From contig MVRS01000258.1 of assembly GCA_002067975.1 (NCBI GenBank), forward strand, positions 1-64,000: a stretch of 64,000 nt of DNA, given 5' to 3'. The notes under the pieces are model-generated. The model was not told the DNA's origin. It saw only the letters and a list, made by a program, of their open reading frames with translations, and made no database searches. The DNA comes from Syntrophorhabdus sp. PtaU1.Bin058. GTDB lineage: Bacteria; Desulfobacterota; Syntrophorhabdia; Syntrophorhabdales; Syntrophorhabdaceae. A program made the position numbers and the translations under genes. Position 1 is the stretch's first letter; every line of letters starts with the position of its first letter. Below, piece by piece: positions 53,245 through 61,781 of this stretch.

Positions 53245-53619
53245 CTACTCGGCGCTCCTGTACCAGGGAAAATGGGCAACCATCTTTTCTTCAATGTCCT
53301 CAATGATCAGCAGGGCCATTTCATACTGGTCTCGCGTCCTCTCCCATCCGTCGGGATCGTACTCTTCTCCTGCGGCGACCATGAAAAAATTCATGACCCT
53401 CGCAGGGCGCCACGTCATCATGGCCTTTATCGTCTCATCGACGTCATGTTCCACCATAACGTGCCCGTTATCGATTGCCCAGCGGGCAAGCTGAACACAA
53501 TACAAAGAATCGTTACCGATTCCTCCGCCCGCCTTCTGGAGCATCCGTTTTGCCTTCTGGTTCACCGGCATCTTGTTTAAATTCTCCATGCCCTTTTTCA
53601 TACCCGTACCCTTCATCAC
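53245..53619 (-). CDS. Small conserved-looking protein of unknown function
   Basis: Up to 124 residues, no signal peptide. Contains [34 protein letters not shown] and ends in [11 protein letters not shown]; helical and rich in Met, Trp and Asp/Glu. I do not recognise it. Start uncertain: GTG 53619, ATG 53616, or ATG 53601 with AAGGG upstream. It lies upstream of the activator gene on the same strand, so it may belong with the corrinoid-service genes. Confidence 0.6.
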   Translation of the reverse strand: MMKGTGMKKGMENLNKMPVNQKAKRMLQKAGGGIGNDSLYCVQLARWAIDNGHVMVEHDVDETIKAMMTWRPARVMNFFMVAAGEEYDPDGWERTRDQYEMALLIIEDIEEKMVAHFPWYRSAE

Positions 53620-53722
53620 CGCTTATTTTTTACAACGCCTGAAAACTTCAATCAAGGATATTCTTCTTGCCGGGCGTTCAAAAACCATTGACTCGATAAA
53701 CGGGGAAATGGTATCGTTAACT

Positions 53723-53917
53723 ATGTTCGGTCTCGGATTTCCGGAACTTATTGTTATCCTTATCATTGTCATCATGATCTTCGGGGCGGGCAAGCTTCCT
53801 GAGATCGGAGGCGCAATCGGGAAAGGTATCAGAAGCTTCAAAAAGGCATCCCAGGAACCTGAAGAAAAAAAGAATCCCCCTCCCAAGGAAAATTCCGATA
53901 AAGAAAAACCTGCCTGA
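53723..53917 (+). CDS. tatA: Twin-arginine translocase subunit TatA/E
   Basis: 64 residues: [20 protein letters not shown] membrane helix, hinge [10 protein letters not shown], amphipathic helix ([11 protein letters not shown]) and a polar, Glu/Lys/Pro-rich tail. Forms the pore for folded, often cofactor-bearing proteins, such as molybdopterin enzymes. The start at 53723 matches the family; a Met five codons earlier is possible. tatC is not in the window. Only 9 bp precede folK. Confidence 0.93.
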   Translation: MFGLGFPELIVILIIVIMIFGAGKLPEIGGAIGKGIRSFKKASQEPEEKKNPPPKENSDKEKPA

Positions 53918-53926
53918 CAGGACATT

Positions 53927-54442
53927 GTGAAAAACAGGGTCTTCATAGGCATCGGATCCAATGTCGGCGACAGGATCAAAAACTGCATCGACGGCATCAA
54001 GGCGATCGCACGCGACAGGAGGGCGTGCATACGGTCCGCTTCTTCGTTCTACCTCACCTCTCCTGTTTCAGAGATAACGCAGGAAGATTTTGTGAACTGC
54101 GCGATATCGATCGACTGGGACGACACTGCCTTCGAGCTGCTGCACCTCCTCAACGGCATAGAGGCCGGGATGGGGAGAATGCGCAGCATAAAGGATGGCC
54201 CCAGGATCATCGACCTCGATATCCTCCTTTTCGGCGACGCCGTTATCGACGAGGCGTCTCTCACCGTGCCGCATCCGGAACTGCACAGGAGAAAATTCGC
54301 CATTGTGCCCTGTATTGAGATAGAGGAGGGGATTGTCCATCCTTCGTACAACAAACCGCTGAAGGAATTCCTCCCGCACATCAATGACAGCCAGAAAATA
54401 GTATTGCTGAAAGACAGGAAAGAGGTTCCGGATTTCAATTGA
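53927..54442 (+). CDS. folK: HPPK, 6-hydroxymethyl-7,8-dihydropterin pyrophosphokinase
   Basis: 171 residues, GTG start with AGGA upstream. Conserved VFIGIGSNVGDRIKNC and the catalytic block GPRIIDLDILLFGDAVIDEASLTVPHPELHRRKFAIVPC (core GPRIIDLDILLFGD, VPHPELHRR). Makes the pyrophosphorylated pterin for folate. No folP or folB nearby. The end (about 150-171) is not conserved. Confidence 0.95.
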   Translation: MKNRVFIGIGSNVGDRIKNCIDGIKAIARDRRACIRSASSFYLTSPVSEITQEDFVNCAISIDWDDTAFELLHLLNGIEAGMGRMRSIKDGPRIIDLDILLFGDAVIDEASLTVPHPELHRRKFAIVPCIEIEEGIVHPSYNKPLKEFLPHINDSQKIVLLKDRKEVPDFN

Positions 54443-54501
54443 CAAAGAACGGGTGCAAGGCTAAATTTAATCATGATGCACGACTCATAGCGAACCGGAC
54501 T

Positions 54502-54591
54502 CTGGATGCTCGATGCTGGACGAGGAGAGAAGCAATGTTTTTTTCACCTTTCACCTTTCACATTTCACATTTTTACGTTTCACATTTCATT
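54502..54591. repeat. Heptamer arrays (CTGGATG and TTTCACC types) before the LsrF-like gene
   Basis: 54502-54522: CTGGATG, CTCGATG, CTGGACG. 54542-54591: TTTCACC twice, TTTCACA twice, TTTTTACG (one base longer), TTTCACA, TTTCATT. The array is directly followed by TTTAAGGAGTAATGAACC and the start codon, so it is the leader of the next gene's message. Confidence 0.9.
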
Positions 54592-54609
54592 TTTAAGGAG
54601 TAATGAACC

Positions 54610-55500
54610 ATGCCTGAAGTCGACGAATCGGAAAAAGAAAAACAGTTTTACGTGGACATCCCTGCCAAGAGCAAGGCGTTCTTTCTCAAGGGCTGTAACT
54701 CTCTGGACTGGGGAATGAAGAACCGCCTGTCGAGGATATTCAATCCCAGATCAGGCAAGACGGTCATGCTGGCGATTGACCACGGATACTTCCAGGGCCC
54801 CACTACCGGGCTCGAGCGCGTGGACGTGACCATCCTGCCGCTTTTGCAATATGCGGACACGCTGATGCTTACCCGCGGCATCCTCCGGACGATCATCCCG
54901 CCCACCTATGACAAGGGCATTGTCCTCAGGGCAAGCGGGGGGCCGAGCATCCTCAACGAGCTTTCGAACGAACAGATCGCCGTGGACATAGACGATGCCA
55001 TACGCCTCAACGTGTCGGCCATGGCCGTCCAGGTCTTCATCGGCGGTCAGTTCGAGACGCAATCGGTGCACAACATGACCCGCCTTGTCGATCTGGGCAA
55101 CCGGTACGGCATTCCCGTTCTCGGCGTAACGGCGGTAGGCAAGGAGATGGCCAGGGACGCCAAATATATGAGGCTCGCCTCGCGGATCATCGCGGAACTC
55201 GGCGTCACCTACGTAAAGACCTATTACGTGCCGGAAGACTTTGACACGGTAGTCGCCTCCTGCCCCGTGCCGATCGTCATCGCAGGCGGGAAGAAGATGC
55301 CGGAACTCGACGCGCTCACCATGGCGTACCATGCCATCCAGGACGGCGCAGCTGGGGTCGATATGGGGCGCAATATCTTCCAGTCGGAGTCCCCTGTCGC
55401 CATGATCAAGGCGATACGGCGGGTCGTCCACGAAGGCGACAAACCGAAGGAGGCCTATGATTTCTTCCTGTCTGAAAAAAACAAGACGATGAAGGGATAA
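54610..55500 (+). CDS. lsrF: LsrF-like aldolase/thiolase
   Basis: 296 residues of the DhnA/DeoC-type TIM barrel family, close to LsrF along its whole length: [48 protein letters not shown]-type region [18 protein letters not shown], Schiff-base Lys in [23 protein letters not shown] and [17 protein letters not shown]. In AI-2 breakdown, LsrF transfers an acetyl group from 3-hydroxy-5-phosphonooxypentane-2,4-dione to CoA. Here there is no lsrK, lsrG or lsr transporter; the next genes are an alcohol dehydrogenase and a class II aldolase, so it may act on another phosphorylated ketose. GGAGTAATGAACC precedes the start. Confidence 0.9.
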   Translation: MPEVDESEKEKQFYVDIPAKSKAFFLKGCNSLDWGMKNRLSRIFNPRSGKTVMLAIDHGYFQGPTTGLERVDVTILPLLQYADTLMLTRGILRTIIPPTYDKGIVLRASGGPSILNELSNEQIAVDIDDAIRLNVSAMAVQVFIGGQFETQSVHNMTRLVDLGNRYGIPVLGVTAVGKEMARDAKYMRLASRIIAELGVTYVKTYYVPEDFDTVVASCPVPIVIAGGKKMPELDALTMAYHAIQDGAAGVDMGRNIFQSESPVAMIKAIRRVVHEGDKPKEAYDFFLSEKNKTMKG

Positions 55501-55506
55501 CGAACC

Positions 55507-56535
55507 GTGCGCGTGGGGATGTACTACAGCAACAGCAAGGTTGAAGTGGAAGAGATGCCCGTCCCCACGGTCGGTTCTGGGGACATCCTCATAAAGGTGA
55601 TTGCAAGCGGCATATGCGGCAGCGATGTCCTCGAATGGTATCGCATCAAAAAGGCGCCGCTTGTCCTCGGTCATGAGGTAAGCGGCGAGGTCGTCGAGGT
55701 CGGTGAAAAGGTAGCAAAATTCAAACGGGGCGACAGGGTCTTTACGACGCACCACGTCCCCTGCGATGAATGTCACTTCTGTCTTACCGGCCACCAGACG
55801 GCATGTCAGGTCTTCCAGACAAAGAACAATTTCAATCCCGGAGGGTTTTCGGAATACCTGAAGGTATCCGGGAAGAGCATCGATACGGGGACGTTCCTCC
55901 TCCCCGATGAAATGTCCTACGAAGAAGGGTCGTTTATAGAACCGCTGGGGACGGTGGTGAGGGGCCTGAGGGCCATCGACCTGAAACCCGGCAATACCGT
56001 CCTGGTCCTCGGCTGCGGGATAGCCGGCCTGCTCATGATAAAGCTGGCGCGGGCCCTCGGCGCAGGGAGGATCATCGCAACGGACATCGAAGACTACAGG
56101 CTGGAGGCGGCGCAGAGGTTCGGCGCGGAAAAGGCCGTCCATGCCGGCGGGAACATACCCGATACGATCAGGGAGATCAATAACGGCCGTCTTGCAGACA
56201 GGGTGATAGTATGCGCAGGGGCATTGTCTGCCGCGAAGCAGGCATTGGAATCGATCGAGCGCGGGGGGACTATTCTGTTCTTTGCAGTGCCGAACCCGGG
56301 AGAGACCCTCGATGTCGACCTGAACCCCTTCTGGAGGAACGACGTAAGCCTTAAAACCTGCTACGGGGCAGCCCCCATCGATAATATCCAGGCCATCGAG
56401 CTTATCAGGGCCGGGAATGTCAACGTCAGGGACATGATCACTCACAGGTTCGGCCTCCAGGAGATCGCAAAAGGATTTAAAACCGCCTCCGACGGCAAAG
56501 ATTGCCTGAAGGTCATCATAAAGCCGCATGGGTGA
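55507..56535 (+). CDS. Zinc-dependent alcohol/polyol dehydrogenase (MDR family)
   Basis: 342 residues, GTG start 6 bp after the lsrF-like gene. Catalytic zinc site GICGSDVLEWY and LGHEVSGEV (Cys, His-Glu); structural zinc site CDECHFCLTGHQTAC with four Cys; nucleotide-binding VLVLGCGIAGLLMIKLA, with Asp after the second strand (ATDIED) favouring NAD. Resembles sorbitol/threonine dehydrogenases. Likely oxidises a sugar alcohol or hydroxyketone in the same pathway as the aldolases on both sides. Confidence 0.93.
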   Translation: MRVGMYYSNSKVEVEEMPVPTVGSGDILIKVIASGICGSDVLEWYRIKKAPLVLGHEVSGEVVEVGEKVAKFKRGDRVFTTHHVPCDECHFCLTGHQTACQVFQTKNNFNPGGFSEYLKVSGKSIDTGTFLLPDEMSYEEGSFIEPLGTVVRGLRAIDLKPGNTVLVLGCGIAGLLMIKLARALGAGRIIATDIEDYRLEAAQRFGAEKAVHAGGNIPDTIREINNGRLADRVIVCAGALSAAKQALESIERGGTILFFAVPNPGETLDVDLNPFWRNDVSLKTCYGAAPIDNIQAIELIRAGNVNVRDMITHRFGLQEIAKGFKTASDGKDCLKVIIKPHG

Positions 56536-56537
56536 TG

Positions 56538-56606
56538 CCGTGAGGCGTAAAGCGTTAGGCGTTAGGCGATTTTAACCCCTTACGACTTACGATTCACGAC
56601 TTACGG
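56538..56606. repeat. Family A two-armed heptamer element, copy 4
   Basis: CGTGAGG, CGTAAAG, CGTTAGG, CGTTAGG (56539-56566), core CGATTTTAACCCC (56567-56579), TTACGAC, TTACGAT, TCACGAC, TTACGG (56580-56606). Starts 3 bp after the dehydrogenase stop and lies within what looks like one operon, so it is transcribed with it. Confidence 0.93.
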
Positions 56607-56622
56607 ACATAGAAATTCGATC

Positions 56623-57192
56623 ATGGAAAAGGTCTCTGAAAAAACCCTCTTCAAACAGTTCAGCGAATTCGGGAGGGACCTTTTTGTGCGTGGGCTGATC
56701 AGTTCCCACGCAGGGAACATAAGCGTCCGGACCGGCGACAGGATCTACATCACACGAAGGGGCGCCATGCTGGGCAGGCTGGGCACGGCAGACATCGTCC
56801 GGATTGACCTTGAAAAAGACGACCCGAGTAAACTCCTTGTGGCATCATCGGAGGTGCCTGTCCACAGGGCCATATACCGAAGTACCGATGCGTGCGCGGT
56901 CGTGCACGCCCATCCGCCTTATGCGACGCTCCTGTCGATGACAGAGCATGCCCTCATCCCCGTCGATTGGGAGGGATCCTATTTCTTCAGGAAGATACCG
57001 GTATTGACGCCAGGAAAGGCAGGCGGCAAAAAAGACGTCGCGGGATCAATCGGCAGGCGCATGAAGAATCATACGGCCATACTCGTGGAGGGGCACGGGA
57101 GTTTCACGCGCGGCAATACGCTTGAAGAGGCGTATATGCTGACGAGCAGCCTTGAGGCATCGGCGTTTTTCATCTACCGCCTGAAGAGATGA
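56623..57192 (+). CDS. Class II aldolase (fuculose-phosphate aldolase/RhaD family)
   Basis: 189 residues. GNISVRTGDRIYITRRGAMLG (core SSHAGNISVRTG), metal ligands in AVVHAHPPYATLL (H-x-H), and a third His in ILVEGHGSFTRG, with EVPVH as acid/base region. Splits a sugar phosphate such as fuculose- or ribulose-1-phosphate to dihydroxyacetone phosphate or glycolaldehyde plus another carbonyl. Short for FucA (about 215), but all metal ligands are there. Follows a repeat after the dehydrogenase gene. Confidence 0.88.
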   Translation: MEKVSEKTLFKQFSEFGRDLFVRGLISSHAGNISVRTGDRIYITRRGAMLGRLGTADIVRIDLEKDDPSKLLVASSEVPVHRAIYRSTDACAVVHAHPPYATLLSMTEHALIPVDWEGSYFFRKIPVLTPGKAGGKKDVAGSIGRRMKNHTAILVEGHGSFTRGNTLEEAYMLTSSLEASAFFIYRLKR

Positions 57193-57234
57193 CAAAGCAG
57201 TCAACGAAGTTGTATAACTCCGGGGTAATCGGGA

Positions 57235-57972
57235 ATGGATAACTGGCTTTATGACGAGTTTAAGCATTGCGGCGTTGATTACTCAAATGCCGGAGAAGCA
57301 GAAAGGTACGACGATCAACATCGGAGATTCCGTGATTATGAAAAAGAGTTCAGAGAAATGATGGATTTTCTCGGGATCCGGGATACGAAGGACAAAACCG
57401 TTGTGGACCTTGGCTGCGGTACCGGCGCAACGTCGGTCTTTGCGGCGGACCTCTTCAAGACCGTTTACGCCGTCGACGTCTCTGCTGTAATGATTGAAAA
57501 GGCCAGGAAGAAGATCGACAGAGGCGTCCATAACATCAGGTTCGTGAACGCAGGCTTCCTGAGCTATGAACACGAGGGCGAGCCGGCGGACCTGGTCATT
57601 ACGAAAGCCGCACTTCACCACCTGCCCGATTTCTGGAAACAGGTTGCGTTATTGCGGATCAACACAATGTTGAAGATGGGGGGCATGCTCTATATCCATG
57701 ACGTCGTGTTTCATTTCGATCCTCACGAATATGACGGCAGGATCAACTCGTGGATCTCCGGTTTCGAAAAAACCGCAGGAAAAGAATTCAGGCTGGAGGT
57801 CGAAACACATATCAGGGATGAATACAGCACCTTTGACTGGATAATGAAGGGGATCGTAGAAAAGGCCGGATTTACCGTAGAAAAAAGCAGGTCGGACGAC
57901 GGCTTCGTGACTGAATATGCCTGTCGTAAAGTCAGGGAACTCAACTGCCGCAACAGACAGGGTCAGGCGTAA
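57235..57972 (+). CDS. SAM-dependent methyltransferase, class I
   Basis: 245 residues. SAM-binding motif VVDLGCGTGATSVFAADLF and acidic residue at the end of strand 2 (VYAVDVSAVMIEKA); later ADLVITKAALHHLPDFWKQ and MLKMGGMLYIHDVVF, typical of small-molecule or lipid methyltransferases. Starts 42 bp after the class II aldolase gene and may be part of the same transcript. Target unknown. An 8-bp hairpin (AAGATGCC / GGCATCTT) just after the stop might end transcription, but has no U-run. Confidence 0.88.
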   Translation: MDNWLYDEFKHCGVDYSNAGEAERYDDQHRRFRDYEKEFREMMDFLGIRDTKDKTVVDLGCGTGATSVFAADLFKTVYAVDVSAVMIEKARKKIDRGVHNIRFVNAGFLSYEHEGEPADLVITKAALHHLPDFWKQVALLRINTMLKMGGMLYIHDVVFHFDPHEYDGRINSWISGFEKTAGKEFRLEVETHIRDEYSTFDWIMKGIVEKAGFTVEKSRSDDGFVTEYACRKVRELNCRNRQGQA

Positions 57973-58047
57973 AAAGATGCCGGATTGAACACGGGCATCT
58001 TGCAATAGTCTCACAAAATTTTATACAATGTGCCCCGCGCAATTCTG

Positions 58048-58076
58048 TTGACAAAAATAGCCGAAGGACATAGTCT
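58048..58076 (+). promoter_or_regulatory. Candidate promoter of the XRE-cupin regulator
   Basis: TTGACA at 58048-58053 and TAGTCT at 58071-58076, spacer 17 bp, ending 25 bp before the regulator ATG. The -10 is weak. No copy of the GTTTCC palindrome found in front of the TRAP operon is present here. Confidence 0.45.
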
Positions 58077-58101
58077 ATCGCCATCGAGGAACTACTTTGC
58101 C

Positions 58102-58677
58102 ATGGATGAAAAAAGAATAATAGAAAATATAAAAAAAGTGCGACTGGATCACCGGATGTCGTTGGGACAGATGGCAAAGCAGAGCGGATTGACAAAAGGT
58201 TATCTGTCAAAAATAGAGAACTCGCGTAAGGCACCTCCTTTTTCTACCCTGGTAAAGATTGCCAAGGCCCTTGACGTTGATGTGACTTTTCTTATATCCG
58301 GGGACACGGAACCAAAGGCTCCCGGAAATATGAAAATGTGTATTGTTAGGGCGAAAGAAGGAAAGGGCATCAACCCGAAGATGAACGTACACGACTTTTA
58401 TTATGAGTCGCTGGCCTATAAAAAGCAGGGCAAAAGCATGGAGCCGTTTATCGTCATGCCGTCATTCGACAAAAAGACACGCCGTTTTACCCACGATGGC
58501 GAAGAATTCATGCACGTCTTCGAGGGGCCTTTCGAGCTTCTGTACGGCGGTGAGACATATATACTCAAAAAGGGCGACAGTATTTACTTCGACTCCTCCG
58601 TCCCGCATTGCGGCAGGAGCATAGGTAAAAAGAGGGCAAAGGTTTTAGTGGTGTTATATTCGCCGAAGCGGTCATAG
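58102..58677 (+). CDS. XRE-family regulator with C-terminal cupin domain
   Basis: 191 residues. Helix-turn-helix at about 8-62 (VRLDHRMSLGQMAKQSGLTKGYLSKIENSRKAPP, core MSLGQMAKQSGLTKGYLSKI), then a small cupin sensor (about 115-185: GEEFMHVFEGPFELLYGG, GDSIYFDSSVPHCG with His/Glu ligands). Such regulators (SutR/PuuR type) respond to small organic ligands. Start is the ATG at 58102 (GAGGAA upstream). It lies directly ahead of TRAP operon 3 whose promoter carries two copies of one palindrome; it is the obvious candidate to bind them. Confidence 0.92.
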   Translation: MDEKRIIENIKKVRLDHRMSLGQMAKQSGLTKGYLSKIENSRKAPPFSTLVKIAKALDVDVTFLISGDTEPKAPGNMKMCIVRAKEGKGINPKMNVHDFYYESLAYKKQGKSMEPFIVMPSFDKKTRRFTHDGEEFMHVFEGPFELLYGGETYILKKGDSIYFDSSVPHCGRSIGKKRAKVLVVLYSPKRS

Positions 58678-58718
58678 GCCGGTCTTCAATTCATTAACAT
58701 TTAAGCCGATAAATTATC

Positions 58719-58748
58719 TTGACAATGGGTTTCCAAAAAGGATACTGT
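58719..58748 (+). promoter_or_regulatory. Candidate promoter of TRAP operon 3 and the molybdenum enzyme
   Basis: TTGACA at 58719-58724 and TACTGT at 58743-58748, spacer 18 bp. The -10 box is poor (3 of 6), which fits a promoter needing an activator or tightly repressed. Both boxes are overlapped by the palindromes listed next. Confidence 0.45.
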
Positions 58749-58763
58749 TTCCTAATAGGAAAC
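58729..58763. promoter_or_regulatory. Two tandem 17-bp palindromes over the TRAP 3 promoter
   Basis: GTTTCCAAAAAGGATAC (58729-58745) and GTTTCCTAATAGGAAAC (58747-58763). The second has perfect 7-bp arms (GTTTCCT/AGGAAAC), the first one mismatch in the outer arm. Their start points are 18 bp apart. They cover the -35/-10 spacer, the -10 and the likely start of transcription. Binding would most simply repress the promoter. Confidence 0.7.
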
Positions 58764-58860
58764 GGCCATACAGATGGCGACAGGTATTGAAGAATAAGTA
58801 AAAGAAACCGGAAATGAAGGTAAACGGCAAGACAACAAAAAAAAGACTGGGAGGTTTACA

Positions 58861-59961
58861 ATGAAACACCACAGGTCCATTTTTTTAAGGGGCATAACCA
58901 CAGGTACCGTCTTAATATGCGCATTCCTTATATTCGGACTCACCCTGGCAGCCTCAAGCTCTTTCGCAGCCTCTGAAAAACCGATAGTGCTCAAGCTGTC
59001 CAGTTTTCTCCCGGAGGCAAGCACGGAAGGAATGCTGGGAAAATGGTGGGGCGCGGAGATTGAAAAACGCACCAACGGCAGGGTCAAGGTCCAGTATTTC
59101 TTTGCAGAGGCATTGGTAAAAACCATGGACAGTCTCCCCGCAGTCTCAAGCGGCATAGCGGATGTGCAGTTTTTTGCCCCGGGGTATTTCCCCACGCAGA
59201 TGGCGCTGAGCGGCGTTTCGGACCTTCTTTTCCAGACACGGTCAAACTGGGTTTCTGCGAAGGCATACAATGAGATGGCCGAGACGTATCCACCCTTCCA
59301 AAAGATGATGAAGGACAATAATATCAAATTAATGAGCATATGGCCTGCCAGCGAGGTAGTAATGGTATCGGCAAAACCGATCAAGACGCTTGATGACCTT
59401 AAGGGAAAGAAGATCAGGGCCCTGGGTTTGATGAATAAGGCAATGAAGATGCTTGGGGCAACGCCTGTGGCGATGCCGTTGCCTGAGGTGTATGAGGCCC
59501 TCGAGCGCGGGACGATAGATGCGGTTACCGGTCTCCCCTATCACCTGGTGGCATCCTTTAAACTGCAGGAGGCGGCAAAAAATCTCATCAACCCCGGTTT
59601 AGGCTGTTATGCCTCCGGAGGTTATTTCATGAATTTGAATACGTGGAATAAGCTTCCTGACGATATTAAAAAGGTCGTTGCTCAATTGAACAATGAGTTC
59701 CCTGACGTAGCCATAAAGATGCAGGCTGAGCTGCATAAAAAAACAACCGAAGCCCTGCTGAAGGCAAAGTGCAGCATATACTCATTGCCGGCCGGCGAGG
59801 TTGCAAAATGGAAGGCCGTTCTTGTACCGGCGATCTACGACGATTGGATAAAAGATATGGCTTCAAAGGGCTTGCCCGGAAAGGAAACCCTTCAGAAGTA
59901 CCAGGAGCTTGTTAAAAAGTATACGCCCAAGGACAAATACGTGAGTCCTTACGCTAAGTAA
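58861..59961 (+). CDS. dctP: TRAP transporter substrate-binding protein DctP, importer 3
   Basis: 366 residues. Signal peptide with a long charged N-region and hydrophobic stretch (about 18-38, ending SSFAASE). Mature protein: LSSFLPEASTEGMLGKWWGAEIEKRT, ligand-Arg region KIRALGLMNKAMKMLGATPVAMPLPE (core RALGL...GATPVAMP). GGGAGG before the ATG. Three DctP proteins in the window differ widely in this pocket region, so their ligands probably differ. It lies first in dctPQM-molybdenum enzyme. Confidence 0.94.
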   Translation: MKHHRSIFLRGITTGTVLICAFLIFGLTLAASSSFAASEKPIVLKLSSFLPEASTEGMLGKWWGAEIEKRTNGRVKVQYFFAEALVKTMDSLPAVSSGIADVQFFAPGYFPTQMALSGVSDLLFQTRSNWVSAKAYNEMAETYPPFQKMMKDNNIKLMSIWPASEVVMVSAKPIKTLDDLKGKKIRALGLMNKAMKMLGATPVAMPLPEVYEALERGTIDAVTGLPYHLVASFKLQEAAKNLINPGLGCYASGGYFMNLNTWNKLPDDIKKVVAQLNNEFPDVAIKMQAELHKKTTEALLKAKCSIYSLPAGEVAKWKAVLVPAIYDDWIKDMASKGLPGKETLQKYQELVKKYTPKDKYVSPYAK

Positions 59962-59982
59962 AGTTATCCATGTGAGGGGCCC

Positions 59983-60468
59983 GTGAGACGATTCATCTAT
60001 TACCTGGGTATTTTCAGCGGGATAGTCCTGCTCGGGATACTGGCCCTTATGAGCGGAGAGGTGATCTTCCGTTATTTCTTCAACAAACCTATCCTCGGGA
60101 CCGTGGAGATCAGTTCCTACCTGCTTGTCATCTTCTGCTTTACGGGTATTGCCTTTACGCAGTCCCAGCGAGGGCATATCAACATCGAACTGGTGACGCT
60201 AAGATTTCCGGAAGGTACCCAGCGGATGCTGCGGATCATTACCCTTATACTCTCACTAACGACCTTTATGATCATCACCTGGCAAATGGCCGCGGCCTTC
60301 TGGAAATCCTGGGAGATGCAGGAGGTACGATGGGGGGCTCTGCCTTTGCCCGTGTGGCCCGTCAAATTTATGATTGCCTTCGGCTCGTTATCCCTTTGTC
60401 TCCAGCTTCTCCTGGATATCGTTGATGAGATCAGAAATAAAATTACGCTGCCGGGAAGGAGTAACTGA
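59983..60468 (+). CDS. dctQ: TRAP transporter small permease DctQ, importer 3
   Basis: 161 residues, four hydrophobic segments, GTG start with GAGGGG upstream. Family motif FTGIAFTQSQRGHINIELV core (GIAFTQSQRGHINIE). Ends one base before the dctM ATG begins (TGA then ATG), so translation of the two is tightly linked. Confidence 0.92.
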   Translation: MRRFIYYLGIFSGIVLLGILALMSGEVIFRYFFNKPILGTVEISSYLLVIFCFTGIAFTQSQRGHINIELVTLRFPEGTQRMLRIITLILSLTTFMIITWQMAAAFWKSWEMQEVRWGALPLPVWPVKFMIAFGSLSLCLQLLLDIVDEIRNKITLPGRSN

Positions 60469-61779
60469 ATGGACCCTCTCTACGTCGCCGCCCTTGGAAT
60501 GATTGCGCTTATTCTTGTGCTGGCAGCAGGGATCCCTATCGCTTTCGGCATGGCCCTGGTGGGCATAGTCGGCTTGCTGATAACCACGGGCCCCGATATA
60601 ACGTGGGCATCGCTGCAACTCCTGCCGCTCAGTTCCGTTGCCTCTTACTCCCTTGTCCTCATCCCGCTTTTTGTGTTCATGGGCAGTCTTGCAGGGGTAG
60701 CAGGGATTACGAAAGACCTTTACGATACAGGGTATAAGTGGTTCGGCCGGCTGCCCGGCGGACTGGCCATTTCCACCGTATTTGCCTGTGCGGGCTTTGC
60801 AGCCTGTACGGGGTCAAGCGTGGGCATGGTGGCGGCCATGTCGAAAATCGCCCTCCCGGAGATGGACCGTTACGGGTACAGGAGAGATCTGAGCCTTGGA
60901 TCGATCGCCGGCGCAGGTACTCTGGGCATACTCATACCGCCAAGCATCATCGCTGTCATCTATGCGATCATCACTGAAGTCTCGGTGGGAAAGATACTCG
61001 TTGCAGGTTTTATTCCGGGCATACTCAATGCCCTTGGATTTGTTGTCATGATATTATTGAGGACAACGATCAACCCGGGCCTTGGACCCAGGGCCCGTGG
61101 AATAACGTGGAAGGATTCCTTCCTCTCGCTAAAAGGGGTATGGGGGACGATCGTACTTTTCGGCACCTTTATGGGTGTAATCTATACCGGCATTACAACG
61201 CCTACTGAGGCGGGTGCGATAGGCTGTCTTTGCGCAATGCTCCTCGCCCTTGTGACGGGCAACCTGAATTGGCCCAATATCAAGGCTGCCCTCTTCGATA
61301 CTATAAAGACCGGAACTATGATCTTGACTATCACTATCGGTGCGCAGATCTTTACCCTCTTTCTCACAAGGGCAGGGTTCGCTGACCGCTTTGTAGGTCT
61401 GGCGCTGAATCTGGATGTTTCACCTACGGTCATGGTGGTTCTGTTCCTGCTGATGTATATACCCCTGGGTATGTTCTTTGAGCCGATGAGCATGCTTCTC
61501 CTTACCCTGCCGATTACCTATCCGGTATTGCAGAAAATGGGTGTTGACGGTGTATGGTACGGCATACTCGTAATCATTATGGTCGAACTCAGCCTGCTTA
61601 CACCACCCGTTGGATTGAATGTGTATGTATTGAAGGCAGCTGTTCCCGAAACCGACCTCATGGGCATTTTTCGAAGTATTTTCTGGTTCGGCGTTGTGGA
61701 ATGCCTGCTCATTGCATTATTAATAGCATTCCCCGACCTCGTACTCTTCGTGCCAAGGATGATGGGAAAGGGAGGATAA
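60469..61779 (+). CDS. dctM: TRAP transporter large permease DctM, importer 3
   Basis: 436 residues with about twelve membrane segments. Motifs: GGLAISTVFACAGFAACTGSS core (FACAGFAACTGSSVGMVAAM), GSIAGAGTLGILIPPSIIAVIY core (GTLGILIPPS), and MSMLLLTLPITYPVLQKMG core. Its last helix position GMFFEPMSMLLL has Glu-Pro in place of the D-x-x-x found in many DctM, a minor variation. Immediately followed by the molybdenum enzyme gene. Confidence 0.95.
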   Translation: MDPLYVAALGMIALILVLAAGIPIAFGMALVGIVGLLITTGPDITWASLQLLPLSSVASYSLVLIPLFVFMGSLAGVAGITKDLYDTGYKWFGRLPGGLAISTVFACAGFAACTGSSVGMVAAMSKIALPEMDRYGYRRDLSLGSIAGAGTLGILIPPSIIAVIYAIITEVSVGKILVAGFIPGILNALGFVVMILLRTTINPGLGPRARGITWKDSFLSLKGVWGTIVLFGTFMGVIYTGITTPTEAGAIGCLCAMLLALVTGNLNWPNIKAALFDTIKTGTMILTITIGAQIFTLFLTRAGFADRFVGLALNLDVSPTVMVVLFLLMYIPLGMFFEPMSMLLLTLPITYPVLQKMGVDGVWYGILVIIMVELSLLTPPVGLNVYVLKAAVPETDLMGIFRSIFWFGVVECLLIALLIAFPDLVLFVPRMMGKGG

Positions 61780-61781
61780 AA

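Noticed and set aside
54751-56529. Long open frame (592 codons) on the minus strand opposite the LsrF-like and dehydrogenase genes
   Set aside because: It is rich in Asp/His/Arg/Pro in a way typical of antisense reading of GC-rich genes, has no recognisable motif, and spans two clear genes on the plus strand.
57974-58006. Hairpin AAGATGCC / GGCATCTT after the methyltransferase gene as a terminator
   Set aside because: The loop is about 12 bases and there is no U-run; kept only as a remark in the gene entry.
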